Source of the DNA: BPGX01 sp035405785
GTDB lineage: Bacteria > Bacteroidota > Bacteroidia > B-17B0 > Aurantibacillaceae
NCBI GenBank assembly: GCA_035405785.1
Contig: DAONJS010000001.1
Span: 434,001 to 498,000, forward strand
Reading direction: 5' to 3'
DNA: 64,000 nt
Each line of letters begins with the position of its first letter. Within the stretch, counting starts at the first letter, position 1. Below, in pieces: positions 42,780 to 51,608 of the stretch. The notes under the pieces were generated by a model. It saw only the letters and a program-made list of their open reading frames with translations. It ran no database searches and had not been told where the DNA came from. Position numbers and translations under genes: made by a program.

Positions 42780-43022
42780 ATGGAAGTTATCTACATATTA
42801 TTGAGTGTGAGTATTCTAATAGCAATAGGGTTTTTAGTAGCATTTGTATGGTCAGTAAAAAAAGGTCAATATGAAGATGTAGTTTCACCTTCTATCAGAA
42901 TTCTTTTTGAGGATGAAAATAATAAAAACAAAGTTGAAACCAATCAAACAACTTCTAATAATTTTAATACAAAAAATAAAAATCAGTCCCCTGAATTAAA
43001 AATCTATTCTGAAAAATTATAA
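42780..43022 (+). CDS. ccoS: cbb3-type cytochrome oxidase assembly protein CcoS
   Basis: An 80-residue CcoS/FixS protein needed for cofactor insertion into the cbb3 oxidase. It begins MEVIYILLSVSILIAIGFLV with one transmembrane helix, followed by the family signature WSVKKGQYEDVVSPSIRILF and a variable hydrophilic tail. ATG 42780 is chosen because family members start immediately before the helix and a promoter element sits upstream. First gene of the cbb3 operon, 23 bases before ccoNO. Confidence 0.92.
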   Translation: MEVIYILLSVSILIAIGFLVAFVWSVKKGQYEDVVSPSIRILFEDENNKNKVETNQTTSNNFNTKNKNQSPELKIYSEKL

Positions 43023-43045
43023 TTAACCAATAAAACCAATAAACT

Positions 43046-45208
43046 ATGGAACACAACAACAGCAACGGTAACATTGAAAAATTTGAATACGACAATGCCA
43101 TTGTTCGTAATTTCTTAATTGCAACGGTGGTATTTGGCGTAATTGGAATGTTAGTAGGGCTCATTATTGCTTTTGAACTCGTATTTCCGGAATTAAACTT
43201 GGGAATACCTATAACAACATTCGGTAGGTTAAGACCCTTACATACCAATGCGGTGATATTTGCATTTGTGGGAAATGGAATCTTTGCAGGGGTGTATTAT
43301 TCATTACAAAGATTATTAAAAACCAGGATGTATAGTGATACATTGAGTAAAATACATTTCTGGGGATGGCAATTAATTATTCTATCAGCTGCAATAACCT
43401 TACCATTAGGTTATACTACATCAAAAGAATATGCAGAGTTAGAATGGCCTATTGATATTGCTATTACACTTATCTGGGTGGTATTTGGATGGAATATGTT
43501 TGGCACCATCTTAAAAAGAAGAGTAGAGCATTTGTATGTTGCTATTTGGTTTTATATTGCAACATTTATTACAGTGGCGATGTTGCATGTAGTAAACTCG
43601 TTTGAATTGCCTATTTCATTTCTAAAAAGTTATTCATGGTATGCAGGTGTTCAAGATGCTTTAGTGCAATGGTGGTATGGCCATAATGCAGTTGCCTTTT
43701 TCTTAACTACGCCTTATTTAGGATTGATGTATTACTTTGTGCCAAAAGCCGCCAACAGACCTGTATATTCATATAAACTTTCTATTATACACTTCTGGGC
43801 ATTGATATTCATTTACATTTGGGCTGGTCCTCATCACTTGTTCTATTCTGCATTACCCGATTGGGCACAATCTCTTGGTGCTGTATTTTCTGTAATGTTA
43901 ATTGCCCCATCATGGGGTGGTATGTTAAATGGATTATTGACATTGAGAGGTGTATGGGATAAAGTGAAAGTTGATCCTATTTTGAAATTCTTTGTAGTAG
44001 CATTAACTGGTTATGGTATGGCTACTTTTGAAGGACCATTGCTTTCATTAAAGAATGTCAATGCTATTTCTCACTTTACAGATTGGACCATTGCTCATGT
44101 GCATGTTGGTGGTTTAGCATGGAATGGATTTTTGACATTTGGTATGTTATATTGGGTTGTGCCAAAAATGTGGAGAACAAATTTATATTCAAAAAAATTA
44201 GCCGATTTTCATTTTTGGATAGGAACATTGGGAATTATATTTTATGCTATTCCAATGTATTGGGCTGGTTTTACTCAAAGTTTTATGTGGAAAGAATTTA
44301 CTCAAGAAGGATTTTTGAAATATCCAAACTTTTTGGAAACTGTAACTGCTCTCAAAAATCTTTATCTTTTGAGAGGAATTGGCGGAGTACTATATTTTAC
44401 TGGGGTTATAGTAATGGTTTATAATTTAGTAAAAACAGCAAATGCTGGTAATTTCCTTGCAAATGAGGCAGCGGAAGCACCCGCTCTTATAAAATTCCAT
44501 GCTGAAGAAAATGAGTATTGGCACAGATGGATTGAAAAAAGACCTGTTCAAATGCTTATTGTATCATTTATTCTTGTGGCTATTGGAGGTATTGTTGAAA
44601 TGGTGCCAACATTTCTTATTAAATCAAATATTCCAACAATTTCTTCTGTAAAACCTTATACTCCATTAGAATTAGAAGGTAGAGATATTTATGTTCGCGA
44701 AGGTTGTTATGTATGCCATTCACAAATGGTTCGTCCATTTAGAAGTGAAACAGAAAGATATGGCGATTATTCTAAAGCAGGTGAGTTTGTTTATGATCAT
44801 CCTTTTCAATGGGGTTCAAAAAGAACAGGACCAGATTTAGCAAGAGAAGGAACTATGAAACTTCGTAAGCCCAATGCATGGCACTATACTCACATGTTAG
44901 ATCCTCGCCTCACTTCTCCAAACTCTATTATGCCTGCTTATCCATGGTTAATTGAAAATGATTTAGATGTTTCATTAACGACTAAAAAAATTAGTGCAAT
45001 GAGAACACTTGGTGTTCCTTATCCCGAAGGATACGAGCAACAAGCACTTAATGATTTGAAAAAACAAGCAGAAGAAATCGCTGCCGACTTGAAGAAAAAT
45101 AATATCAATGCATCTCCAAATAAAGAAATAATTGCTTTGATAGCATATCTACAAAGATTAGGTGTAGATGTTAGTTTGGAGAAAAAACAAGCAATGAATA
45201 ATCATTAA
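43046..45208 (+). CDS. ccoNO: Fused cbb3-type cytochrome c oxidase subunits I and II (CcoN-CcoO)
   Basis: A 720-residue fusion of the catalytic heme-copper subunit and the monoheme subunit of the high-affinity cbb3 oxidase. The CcoN part (about 1-480) has heme and CuB ligands: His66 in RPLHTNAVIFAF, the CuB His in WWYGHNAVAFFL, the His pair in WAGPHHLFYSALPDW and AHVHVGGLAWNGFLTFG. A transmembrane bridge leads to CcoO (about 530-720) with its heme site CYVCH (Cys554) and QMVRPF. Proteobacteria encode the two separately; the fusion is common in Bacteroidota. It reduces O2 and pumps protons across the inner membrane. Confidence 0.97.
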   Translation: MEHNNSNGNIEKFEYDNAIVRNFLIATVVFGVIGMLVGLIIAFELVFPELNLGIPITTFGRLRPLHTNAVIFAFVGNGIFAGVYYSLQRLLKTRMYSDTLSKIHFWGWQLIILSAAITLPLGYTTSKEYAELEWPIDIAITLIWVVFGWNMFGTILKRRVEHLYVAIWFYIATFITVAMLHVVNSFELPISFLKSYSWYAGVQDALVQWWYGHNAVAFFLTTPYLGLMYYFVPKAANRPVYSYKLSIIHFWALIFIYIWAGPHHLFYSALPDWAQSLGAVFSVMLIAPSWGGMLNGLLTLRGVWDKVKVDPILKFFVVALTGYGMATFEGPLLSLKNVNAISHFTDWTIAHVHVGGLAWNGFLTFGMLYWVVPKMWRTNLYSKKLADFHFWIGTLGIIFYAIPMYWAGFTQSFMWKEFTQEGFLKYPNFLETVTALKNLYLLRGIGGVLYFTGVIVMVYNLVKTANAGNFLANEAAEAPALIKFHAEENEYWHRWIEKRPVQMLIVSFILVAIGGIVEMVPTFLIKSNIPTISSVKPYTPLELEGRDIYVREGCYVCHSQMVRPFRSETERYGDYSKAGEFVYDHPFQWGSKRTGPDLAREGTMKLRKPNAWHYTHMLDPRLTSPNSIMPAYPWLIENDLDVSLTTKKISAMRTLGVPYPEGYEQQALNDLKKQAEEIAADLKKNNINASPNKEIIALIAYLQRLGVDVSLEKKQAMNNH

Positions 45209-45219
45209 AAAATAAAATT

Positions 45220-45384
45220 ATGTTACGCTTTGTAAAACATCATTTAGAAAATATTCTTGGAATAGAAATATATCCACTTATTTCATTTGTGATATTCTTT
45301 CTATTCTTTATAGGAGTATTGATTTGGTTATTAAAAGTAGATAAAAAACATATTCAAAAACTTAAAAACATACCATTTGAATAA
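45220..45384 (+). CDS. ccoQ: CcoQ-like small cbb3 oxidase subunit
   Basis: A 54-residue frame with an ATG 11 bases after ccoNO. It has a short hydrophilic start (MLRFVKHHLENILGIEIYPL), one transmembrane helix (about 20-38) and a basic tail (KVDKKHIQKLK). Size, single helix and position between ccoNO and ccoP match CcoQ/FixQ, which stabilises the complex. The sequence is poorly conserved in this family, so the call rests mainly on position. Confidence 0.75.
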   Translation: MLRFVKHHLENILGIEIYPLISFVIFFLFFIGVLIWLLKVDKKHIQKLKNIPFE

Positions 45385-45420
45385 ATAATTTTAATAATAA
45401 AAACTTAAAAATTTAATTTT

Positions 45421-46566
45421 ATGAAAACTAAAAAAATTTCTCTTACATCTTCTGCAGTTTTAATCAATGCAGGATTGATAATGGCACAGGAAGCCAATAA
45501 TGCTAATGGTGTTATTTCTCAAACATCTAATAATTCTGTTATTGGATGGGGTTTGATAATTCTTTTAATTATTCAACTTTTTGTAATTCGTTCAATGTCA
45601 AATGCTATTAGATCTGTGGGTAATAGTGACGCTTTTACACAAAACAAAAATAAAGTATTAAATGTGTTATTATTAATCGGATTATTTTTCACATCAAGTA
45701 TATATGCACAAAACAATAATTTAGATAATGAGCCACTCGTGAATTTTTCAGATGCTCAAATTAACTTTTTGATATTTTTAAATTTACTTTTATCCATAAT
45801 TGTGATATGGATGTATTCACAGTTTCAAAAAATGTTGCAATATGCAGGTCTTGTTAAAAAAGAAGAACAAAAATCATCCTTGTGGAATATAGAACATTTG
45901 CTTACAAAAGCAGTCCCTGTTGAAAAAGAAGCCGCCATTCAATTTGAACATGAATACGATGGTATTAGAGAATTAGATAATGTATTGCCACCTTGGTGGG
46001 TGTGGATGTTTTACACAACAATAATTTTTTCTGTGGTATATCTAATTCATTATCACATTAGCCCTATTAAAGCACTTGAAAAAATTGGATTTGTAGGACC
46101 AGGCGTAGGTCAGGAAGAATTATACAAAATGGAAATGGAACAGGCAGAAAAAGAAAAACAAGCATATCTTGCACAAATGGCTAATAAAGTGAATGAGGAA
46201 AATGTAACTGCATTAACAGATGAAAATGAAATAAAGCAGGGTAAAGAAGTATATATGACAAATTGTGTAACCTGCCATGGTAAAGAAGCACAGGGTGGAG
46301 CAGGACCTAATCTAACAGATGATTATTGGTTACATGGTGGTGGCATTAAAAATATATTTAAGACAATAAAATATGGTGTGCCAGAAAAAGGTATGATTGC
46401 ATGGGAATCTCAATTATCACCAAAACAAATACAACAGGTAGCATCTTTTATACTTACATTAAGAGGAACTAATCCGCCTGGTGCAAAAGAACCACAAGGT
46501 GAATTATGGAAAGAAGAGGGCTCATCTGCCACTAATCAAAAACAAGATTCAACTGCAACAAAATAA
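45421..46566 (+). CDS. ccoP: cbb3-type cytochrome oxidase subunit III (CcoP), monoheme form
   Basis: A 381-residue membrane cytochrome. An N-terminal extension has a signal-like segment and one or two transmembrane helices (about 38-54 and 75-130). The CcoP signature HEYDGIRELDNVLPPWWVWM leads into a helix (about 190-210), a coiled linker rich in Glu/Lys/Gln and one heme c domain with CVTCH (282-286), GGAGPNLTDDYWLHGGG and the distal Met region PEKGMIAWES. Proteobacterial CcoP has two heme domains; only one is seen here. It delivers electrons to CcoNO. Confidence 0.94.
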   Translation: MKTKKISLTSSAVLINAGLIMAQEANNANGVISQTSNNSVIGWGLIILLIIQLFVIRSMSNAIRSVGNSDAFTQNKNKVLNVLLLIGLFFTSSIYAQNNNLDNEPLVNFSDAQINFLIFLNLLLSIIVIWMYSQFQKMLQYAGLVKKEEQKSSLWNIEHLLTKAVPVEKEAAIQFEHEYDGIRELDNVLPPWWVWMFYTTIIFSVVYLIHYHISPIKALEKIGFVGPGVGQEELYKMEMEQAEKEKQAYLAQMANKVNEENVTALTDENEIKQGKEVYMTNCVTCHGKEAQGGAGPNLTDDYWLHGGGIKNIFKTIKYGVPEKGMIAWESQLSPKQIQQVASFILTLRGTNPPGAKEPQGELWKEEGSSATNQKQDSTATK

Positions 46567-46574
46567 TTTATTCA

Positions 46575-47990
46575 ATGTTAGATACAGATCAAAAATCCAT
46601 TAAGGATGAATCATTTAGAGATAGAATATCAACTGTTGATGAAAAGGGAAGGAGAAAATGGATTTATCCCAAAAAACAATTTGGTAAATTCCATACATTA
46701 AGACAGGTTTTTGGATATACATTATTATCTATATTGTTCATTGTTCCTTTTTTGAAAGTAGATGGAGAACCTTTGTTTTTACTGGATGTTGTTCATCGTA
46801 AGTTTATAATTTTTAGCAGAGTATTTTATCCACAAGATTTCTTTTATTTTGGGTTATTGATGATTACCTTTGTTATTTTCATTGCTCTCTTTACTGTTGT
46901 ATTTGGTAGATTATTTTGCGGATGGGCGTGTCCGCAAACTATTTTTATGGAATTGATTTACCGAAAAATTGAATACTGGATTGAAGGTGATTGGAAAGAT
47001 CAAATGGCATTGAATAAACAAAAATTGAATTTTGAAAAATTCTGGAAGAAAACACTCAAACATTTTTTATTTTATGCAGTGGCTTTTGTAATTTCAAATT
47101 TGTTTTTAAGTTATTTAATAGGAATTGATGAGTTAAAAAAAATTGCTACTGAACCTTTATCCGAACACATTGCAGGTTTTTCATCATTAGTTGCATTTAG
47201 TTTGGCGTTTTATGGCGTATTTGCATTTTTGAGAGAGCAAGTATGCACTAACATTTGTCCTTATGGTAGAATGCAAGGTGTATTACTTGGAAAAGATACA
47301 TTAGTGATTGCTTATGATTATGTAAGAGGCGAGCCAAGAGGAAAATTCAAAAAGAATGAAGATAGAAAAGCAGTAGGAAAAGGTGATTGTATAGATTGTA
47401 AACAATGTGTGTATGTGTGTCCAACTGGAATTGATATTAGAAACGGCACTCAATTAGAATGTGTGAATTGTGCATTATGTATAGATGCTTGTAATTTTAT
47501 GATGGAAAGTGTTGGGTTAGAAAAAGGTTTAATTCGTTATGCAACTGAATATCAGATTAAAGAAAAATTGCCTTATCATCTCACTACACGAGCAAAAGCG
47601 TATATTGGAGTTCTAATAGTTTTGTTGGGTATCATTGGATTACTAATGATGAAGCGTCCGCCAGTAGATGGAACAATTTTGCGTTCATATGGTTATTTGC
47701 AAGAAAAAACAGCAGATGGGAAAATAAAAAATATGTATACTTACAAATTACTCAATAAATCTAATCATCCACAAAAAGTTTATATTGAAATGATTGAACC
47801 TAAACAAGCCACTATACAAATGATTGGACATTTACCTGTTATTGAAAAAGAAGGTTTTATTCAAGGTTCTTTTTTTGTTATTATGGATCAATCACTTACT
47901 AAAGGATTAAAAACACCCATTGAAATAGGAGTGTATGATGAAAACCATCAACTTATCAAGAAATTTAAAACAAACTTTCTTGCTTTCTAA
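46575..47990 (+). CDS. ccoG: CcoG, cbb3 oxidase accessory ferredoxin-like membrane protein
   Basis: A 471-residue membrane protein (CcoG/FixG/RdxA), reported in other bacteria to reduce Cu(II) for cbb3 assembly. It has several transmembrane helices, the FCGWACPQTIFMELIYRKIE motif, CTNICPYGRMQG, and two 4Fe-4S clusters in CIDCKQCVYVCPTGIDIR and CVNCALCIDACNFM. A C-terminal immunoglobulin-like domain follows the last helix. Starts 8 bases after ccoP. Confidence 0.96.
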   Translation: MLDTDQKSIKDESFRDRISTVDEKGRRKWIYPKKQFGKFHTLRQVFGYTLLSILFIVPFLKVDGEPLFLLDVVHRKFIIFSRVFYPQDFFYFGLLMITFVIFIALFTVVFGRLFCGWACPQTIFMELIYRKIEYWIEGDWKDQMALNKQKLNFEKFWKKTLKHFLFYAVAFVISNLFLSYLIGIDELKKIATEPLSEHIAGFSSLVAFSLAFYGVFAFLREQVCTNICPYGRMQGVLLGKDTLVIAYDYVRGEPRGKFKKNEDRKAVGKGDCIDCKQCVYVCPTGIDIRNGTQLECVNCALCIDACNFMMESVGLEKGLIRYATEYQIKEKLPYHLTTRAKAYIGVLIVLLGIIGLLMMKRPPVDGTILRSYGYLQEKTADGKIKNMYTYKLLNKSNHPQKVYIEMIEPKQATIQMIGHLPVIEKEGFIQGSFFVIMDQSLTKGLKTPIEIGVYDENHQLIKKFKTNFLAF

Positions 47991-47999
47991 TTTAATAAT

Positions 48000-48431
48000 A
48001 TGAAAATAACAGTAGGACATATTGTAACATTAGCATTTTTAGCATTTGGAGGATTCATAATGTATATGGTTTCTAAAATGTTGAATACAAATGTTGATTT
48101 AGTAGAAAAAGATTATTACGCACAAGAATTAAAATTTCAAGATAAAATAAATAAATATAAAAACACAATTCAACTTGGAGATAGTGCAGTAATTGTGCAA
48201 CAAAATGATAAAGATATTTTGATACAAATTAAAAATAATTTACCTGAAAAAATTTCTGTAATGCTTTATTATCCTGCAAATGAAAAGTTTGATACAACTT
48301 TTGTTTTTAATAATGAAAACAAAATTAGGATTGATAAAAATATGATTAATAAAGGCAGAACAAAAATTAAAGTAGAGTGGATTTATCAAAACGCAGGATA
48401 TTATTTTGAAAAAGAATTGCTAATTTATTAA
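48000..48431 (+). CDS. ccoH: FixH/CcoH family protein
   Basis: A 143-residue FixH-type protein: one N-terminal transmembrane helix (ITVGHIVTLAFLAFGGFIMY), the family stretch NTNVDLVEKDYYAQELKFQD and an extracytoplasmic beta domain. In other bacteria it is required for cbb3 assembly. Gap of 9 bases from ccoG and 5 to the next gene. Confidence 0.9.
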   Translation: MKITVGHIVTLAFLAFGGFIMYMVSKMLNTNVDLVEKDYYAQELKFQDKINKYKNTIQLGDSAVIVQQNDKDILIQIKNNLPEKISVMLYYPANEKFDTTFVFNNENKIRIDKNMINKGRTKIKVEWIYQNAGYYFEKELLIY

Positions 48432-48436
48432 AATTT

Positions 48437-49126
48437 ATGTGGAATGGAATTACTATAGCGTTTGCATTAGGTTTTTTAGGTAGTTTCCATTGTGCAGGAA
48501 TGTGTGGAAGTTTAATGTTGTATAATTTTTTCAATGTAAGAAGTGGACAGTTTGTATTGAAATTCGCTATTTATCATTTGTTTAGAATTTTATCATATGT
48601 GTTATTGGGCATTTTGTTTGGACAAATTGGATTTATTGGAAGTTTAATTGGATTGCAAAAATTTATTTCTGTAATATCAGGTATTATTTTGATATTTGTT
48701 GCAATGAGATATTTTTTCCCTGTAACAATAAAGTTTATTCCAGAATTTAATTATTATGAAATAATTAATTCTTTGTTTAGTTATTCATCATCATCAAATT
48801 ATCGTTTTATGATTTCAGGATTAGCCAACGGATTTTTACCTTGTGGTTTTTCTTTGATAGCCGTGATGTTTACTACTACTACATATTCATTGGTAAATGG
48901 TGCTATATTTATGTTCTTTTTTGGGATTGCTACTATTCCTGCATTATTGTTTGTTGCGCTTTTATCACGGCAAATTAAATTAAAATTCATAAATTATGTA
49001 ATGCCTGCTTTGGCACTTATTAGTGGTGTATTATTGATATTAAGAACAATGAATTTAGGTATTCCTTACATTAGTCCTGAAATTGAAATAGCCCAAAATC
49101 ATCCTGTAATTGAATGTCATAAATAA
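48437..49126 (+). CDS. TauE/SafE-like (DsbD_2) membrane protein of cbb3 loci
   Basis: A 229-residue six-helix membrane protein. It has FLGSFHCAGMCGSLMLYNFF at the N-terminus (a Cys-containing helix) and a second repeat half with ANGFLPCGFSLIAVMFTTTT. This family of annotated sulfite exporter or cytochrome-biogenesis-like transporters is regularly found between ccoH and ccoI. The paired MCG and PCG cysteines suggest metal or redox handling for oxidase assembly rather than sulfite export; that is inference. Its last 17 bases overlap the start of ccoI. Confidence 0.88.
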   Translation: MWNGITIAFALGFLGSFHCAGMCGSLMLYNFFNVRSGQFVLKFAIYHLFRILSYVLLGILFGQIGFIGSLIGLQKFISVISGIILIFVAMRYFFPVTIKFIPEFNYYEIINSLFSYSSSSNYRFMISGLANGFLPCGFSLIAVMFTTTTYSLVNGAIFMFFFGIATIPALLFVALLSRQIKLKFINYVMPALALISGVLLILRTMNLGIPYISPEIEIAQNHPVIECHK

Positions 49127-51566
49127 ATTAAAAAAATTGAAAACACTTCGTCAGGATAATAGTTTAGAAAATTTGTCAATCAATGAAAAGCATTGTTTTC
49201 ATTGCAAAGGAGAATTACCAAAAATACCATTACAAAAAGATAATCATTTGTTTTGTTGTAAAGGATGTGTAAGTGTTTATTCATTGATAAAAGATGCGGG
49301 ATTAAATGATATTTACAATCATTCAGATTTAGGATCATTTACAAAGCCAGTAGATGATACAACAATTTCTGAATTTGAATATTTAGAAAATCCGGCTATT
49401 CAGGAAAAAATAATTTCCTTCAAAGAAGGAAATATCTTTAAAGTAATGTTGTATGCACCAGATATTCATTGTGCTTCTTGTATTTGGTTGTTAGAGCATT
49501 TGCCGCAACTTCATTCAGGTGTTATACAATCACAGGTTAATTTTCACACCAAAAAAATTTCTGTTATTTATGATAATTCTAAAATAACATTAAAACAACT
49601 TGCCATTTTACTGACACAAATAGGATATAAACCATATTTTAGTTTAGAAAAAAAAGATAATGATGTTGAGCAGAAAAAATTATTGATGCAGTTAGGTGTT
49701 GCGGGTTTTGCATTTGGAAACATAATGTTATTAAGTTTTCCAGATTATTTAGATTCTTTATCTACTTTGGAAGTAAGATATTCAAATTTATTTCATTATG
49801 TAAGTTTTGTATTGAGTTTGCCTGTTTTGTTTTTTTCTGCAAATCCATATTTGAAATCTGCGTGGAGTGGCATCAAGGCAAAGGATTTGAATATGGACAT
49901 TCCTATTGCAATTGGTATTCTTACTTTATTTTTTAGAAGTAGTTATGATGTTTTTATTGAAGGCACATCTGGTTATTTTGATTCTTTAAGCGGTTTTATA
50001 TTTTTTCTTTTAATAGGCAGATGGTATCAGCATAAAACCTATAAATTTTTAGATTTTGATAAATCTTTACATTCATTTTTTCCTATTAGTGTTATTAAAA
50101 TTGAAAATTTAAATGAAGTAGTTAAAGAGGTAAAAGAAATTCTGGAGAATGATATTGTAAAATTAAGAAATGGCGAATTGATTCCATTTGATGGTATTTT
50201 ATTAAGCAATGAAGCACAGATAGATTATAGTTTTGTAACAGGTGAAGCAGAAATTTTCAAAAAACAAAAAGGTGATTTGTTATACACAGGTGGAAAATTA
50301 TTAGGTCAATCTATTTTAGTAAAAGTTAAAAAGCCCTTCAATCAACAATATTTTATTGAATTGTGGAATGAAAACACACAGAGAAAAAATTATGAATACA
50401 AAAAAATATCCTCATTTCTTGGAAAATTTATTACAACATTAGTATTAACTACTGCTTTGGTTGCTATTATTTATTGGAGAAATGAAGAGATATCAACTAT
50501 TTTAAAAATAGTAACTTCAATTTTAATTATAGGTTGTTCCTGTGCATTTGCTTTAAGTCCTTCGTTTTTATTTGGTAATGTATCAAGAGTATTATCTAGA
50601 ATTTCTTTTTTTATTAAGAATGCAGATAGTATTGTTACACTTTCAAAAGTAAATCATATTGTGCTTGATAAAACAGGCACAATGACAGAAAAAGGTTTTT
50701 CTGCACAATGGTATGGTAAAAGAGAATTAGCAGAAAACGATTACAATTTGTTGTATGCAGTATTTCAAAATTCATTTCATCCATTAAGTAAAAAAATAAC
50801 TAATGAAATAAAAGATTATATCACACATTATTATGAAACAACTTACTACAATGAATATCCGGGCAAAGGCATTGAAGCCATTGTTAATGATAATAAAATT
50901 AGAGCAGGAAGCAAAGAATGGCTGAATATAAAAGATGATGTTAATACAGAAAACTCTACTGTTTATATTGAAATAAATGATGAAGTGATTGGATACTTTT
51001 CTGTGCAAAATAAAATTCGTGATGGTATAAGCAACTTAAATGAATTGATAAACGAAGGTTATCAACTTCATATATTAACAGGAGACAATTCACAAAGAAC
51101 AGAAAAAATAAAGCAACTATTTAATAAACCTATTTCAATTTTTACACAACAAAAACCTGAAGACAAAAAACATTACATTGAAAATCTACAAAAACAAAAT
51201 AAAGCCATTGTGCTGATGATTGGAGATGGATTGAATGATATGCCTGCATTAAAGGTTGCAGATTTTGGAATTAGTGTAACGGATGATAATACTTATTTTG
51301 CTCCATCTGGCGATGCCATAATGAAAGGTGAAAATATTCGTTTGTTACCAAACATTTTGAGATATTCAAAACTGGCTTATAAATTATTAATTGCGAGTTA
51401 TGTATTTTCATTTATGTATAATGCTATTGGCTTATATCTGGCATTTAATGGTTATTTAAATCCATTGGTAGCGGCAGTATTTATGCCATTTAGCAGTATT
51501 TCAGTTGTTTTATTTGCAATATTTTCTACAAATTATTTTGCGAAGAAGTTTGGGTTTAAAGCATAA
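49110..51566 (+). CDS. ccoI: CcoI-type copper P1B-ATPase, with CSC in place of CPC and a non-ATG start
   Basis: An 818-residue P-type ATPase expected to export Cu(I) for cbb3 assembly. An N-terminal Cys-rich domain (CFHCKGELP and FCCKGCVSVYSLI, about 30-60) precedes a heavy-metal domain with HCASCIWLLEHL, eight transmembrane helices, phosphorylation site DKTGTMTEKG (Asp520) and MIGDGLNDMPALK. The transmembrane metal motif, normally CPC, reads Cys476-Ser477-Cys478 (IIGCSCAFALSPS). A stop codon lies immediately upstream of TTG 49110 and the first internal ATG is beyond residue 100, so a TTG start (49110 or 49137) is needed. It overlaps the preceding gene by 17 bases. Confidence 0.93.
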   Translation: MNVINKLKKLKTLRQDNSLENLSINEKHCFHCKGELPKIPLQKDNHLFCCKGCVSVYSLIKDAGLNDIYNHSDLGSFTKPVDDTTISEFEYLENPAIQEKIISFKEGNIFKVMLYAPDIHCASCIWLLEHLPQLHSGVIQSQVNFHTKKISVIYDNSKITLKQLAILLTQIGYKPYFSLEKKDNDVEQKKLLMQLGVAGFAFGNIMLLSFPDYLDSLSTLEVRYSNLFHYVSFVLSLPVLFFSANPYLKSAWSGIKAKDLNMDIPIAIGILTLFFRSSYDVFIEGTSGYFDSLSGFIFFLLIGRWYQHKTYKFLDFDKSLHSFFPISVIKIENLNEVVKEVKEILENDIVKLRNGELIPFDGILLSNEAQIDYSFVTGEAEIFKKQKGDLLYTGGKLLGQSILVKVKKPFNQQYFIELWNENTQRKNYEYKKISSFLGKFITTLVLTTALVAIIYWRNEEISTILKIVTSILIIGCSCAFALSPSFLFGNVSRVLSRISFFIKNADSIVTLSKVNHIVLDKTGTMTEKGFSAQWYGKRELAENDYNLLYAVFQNSFHPLSKKITNEIKDYITHYYETTYYNEYPGKGIEAIVNDNKIRAGSKEWLNIKDDVNTENSTVYIEINDEVIGYFSVQNKIRDGISNLNELINEGYQLHILTGDNSQRTEKIKQLFNKPISIFTQQKPEDKKHYIENLQKQNKAIVLMIGDGLNDMPALKVADFGISVTDDNTYFAPSGDAIMKGENIRLLPNILRYSKLAYKLLIASYVFSFMYNAIGLYLAFNGYLNPLVAAVFMPFSSISVVLFAIFSTNYFAKKFGFKA

Positions 51567-51608
51567 TTGATAACACAGAATAGAACAAAACCACAATTAT
51601 TTACTAAA

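Noticed and set aside
44083..44424. Open frame of 113 codons in another frame of ccoNO
   Set aside because: It lies wholly within the conserved CcoN coding region; the sequence is a frame-shifted reading of it.
43046..45208. CcoN-CcoO fusion as an assembly artefact
   Set aside because: The junction is a continuous frame with a normal membrane helix before the heme domain, and such fusions are established in Bacteroidota.
49110..49180. Frameshift or pseudogene explanation for the missing ccoI ATG
   Set aside because: All catalytic motifs are present in one uninterrupted frame of normal length and the upstream frame closes with a stop just before TTG 49110; a TTG start is simpler.
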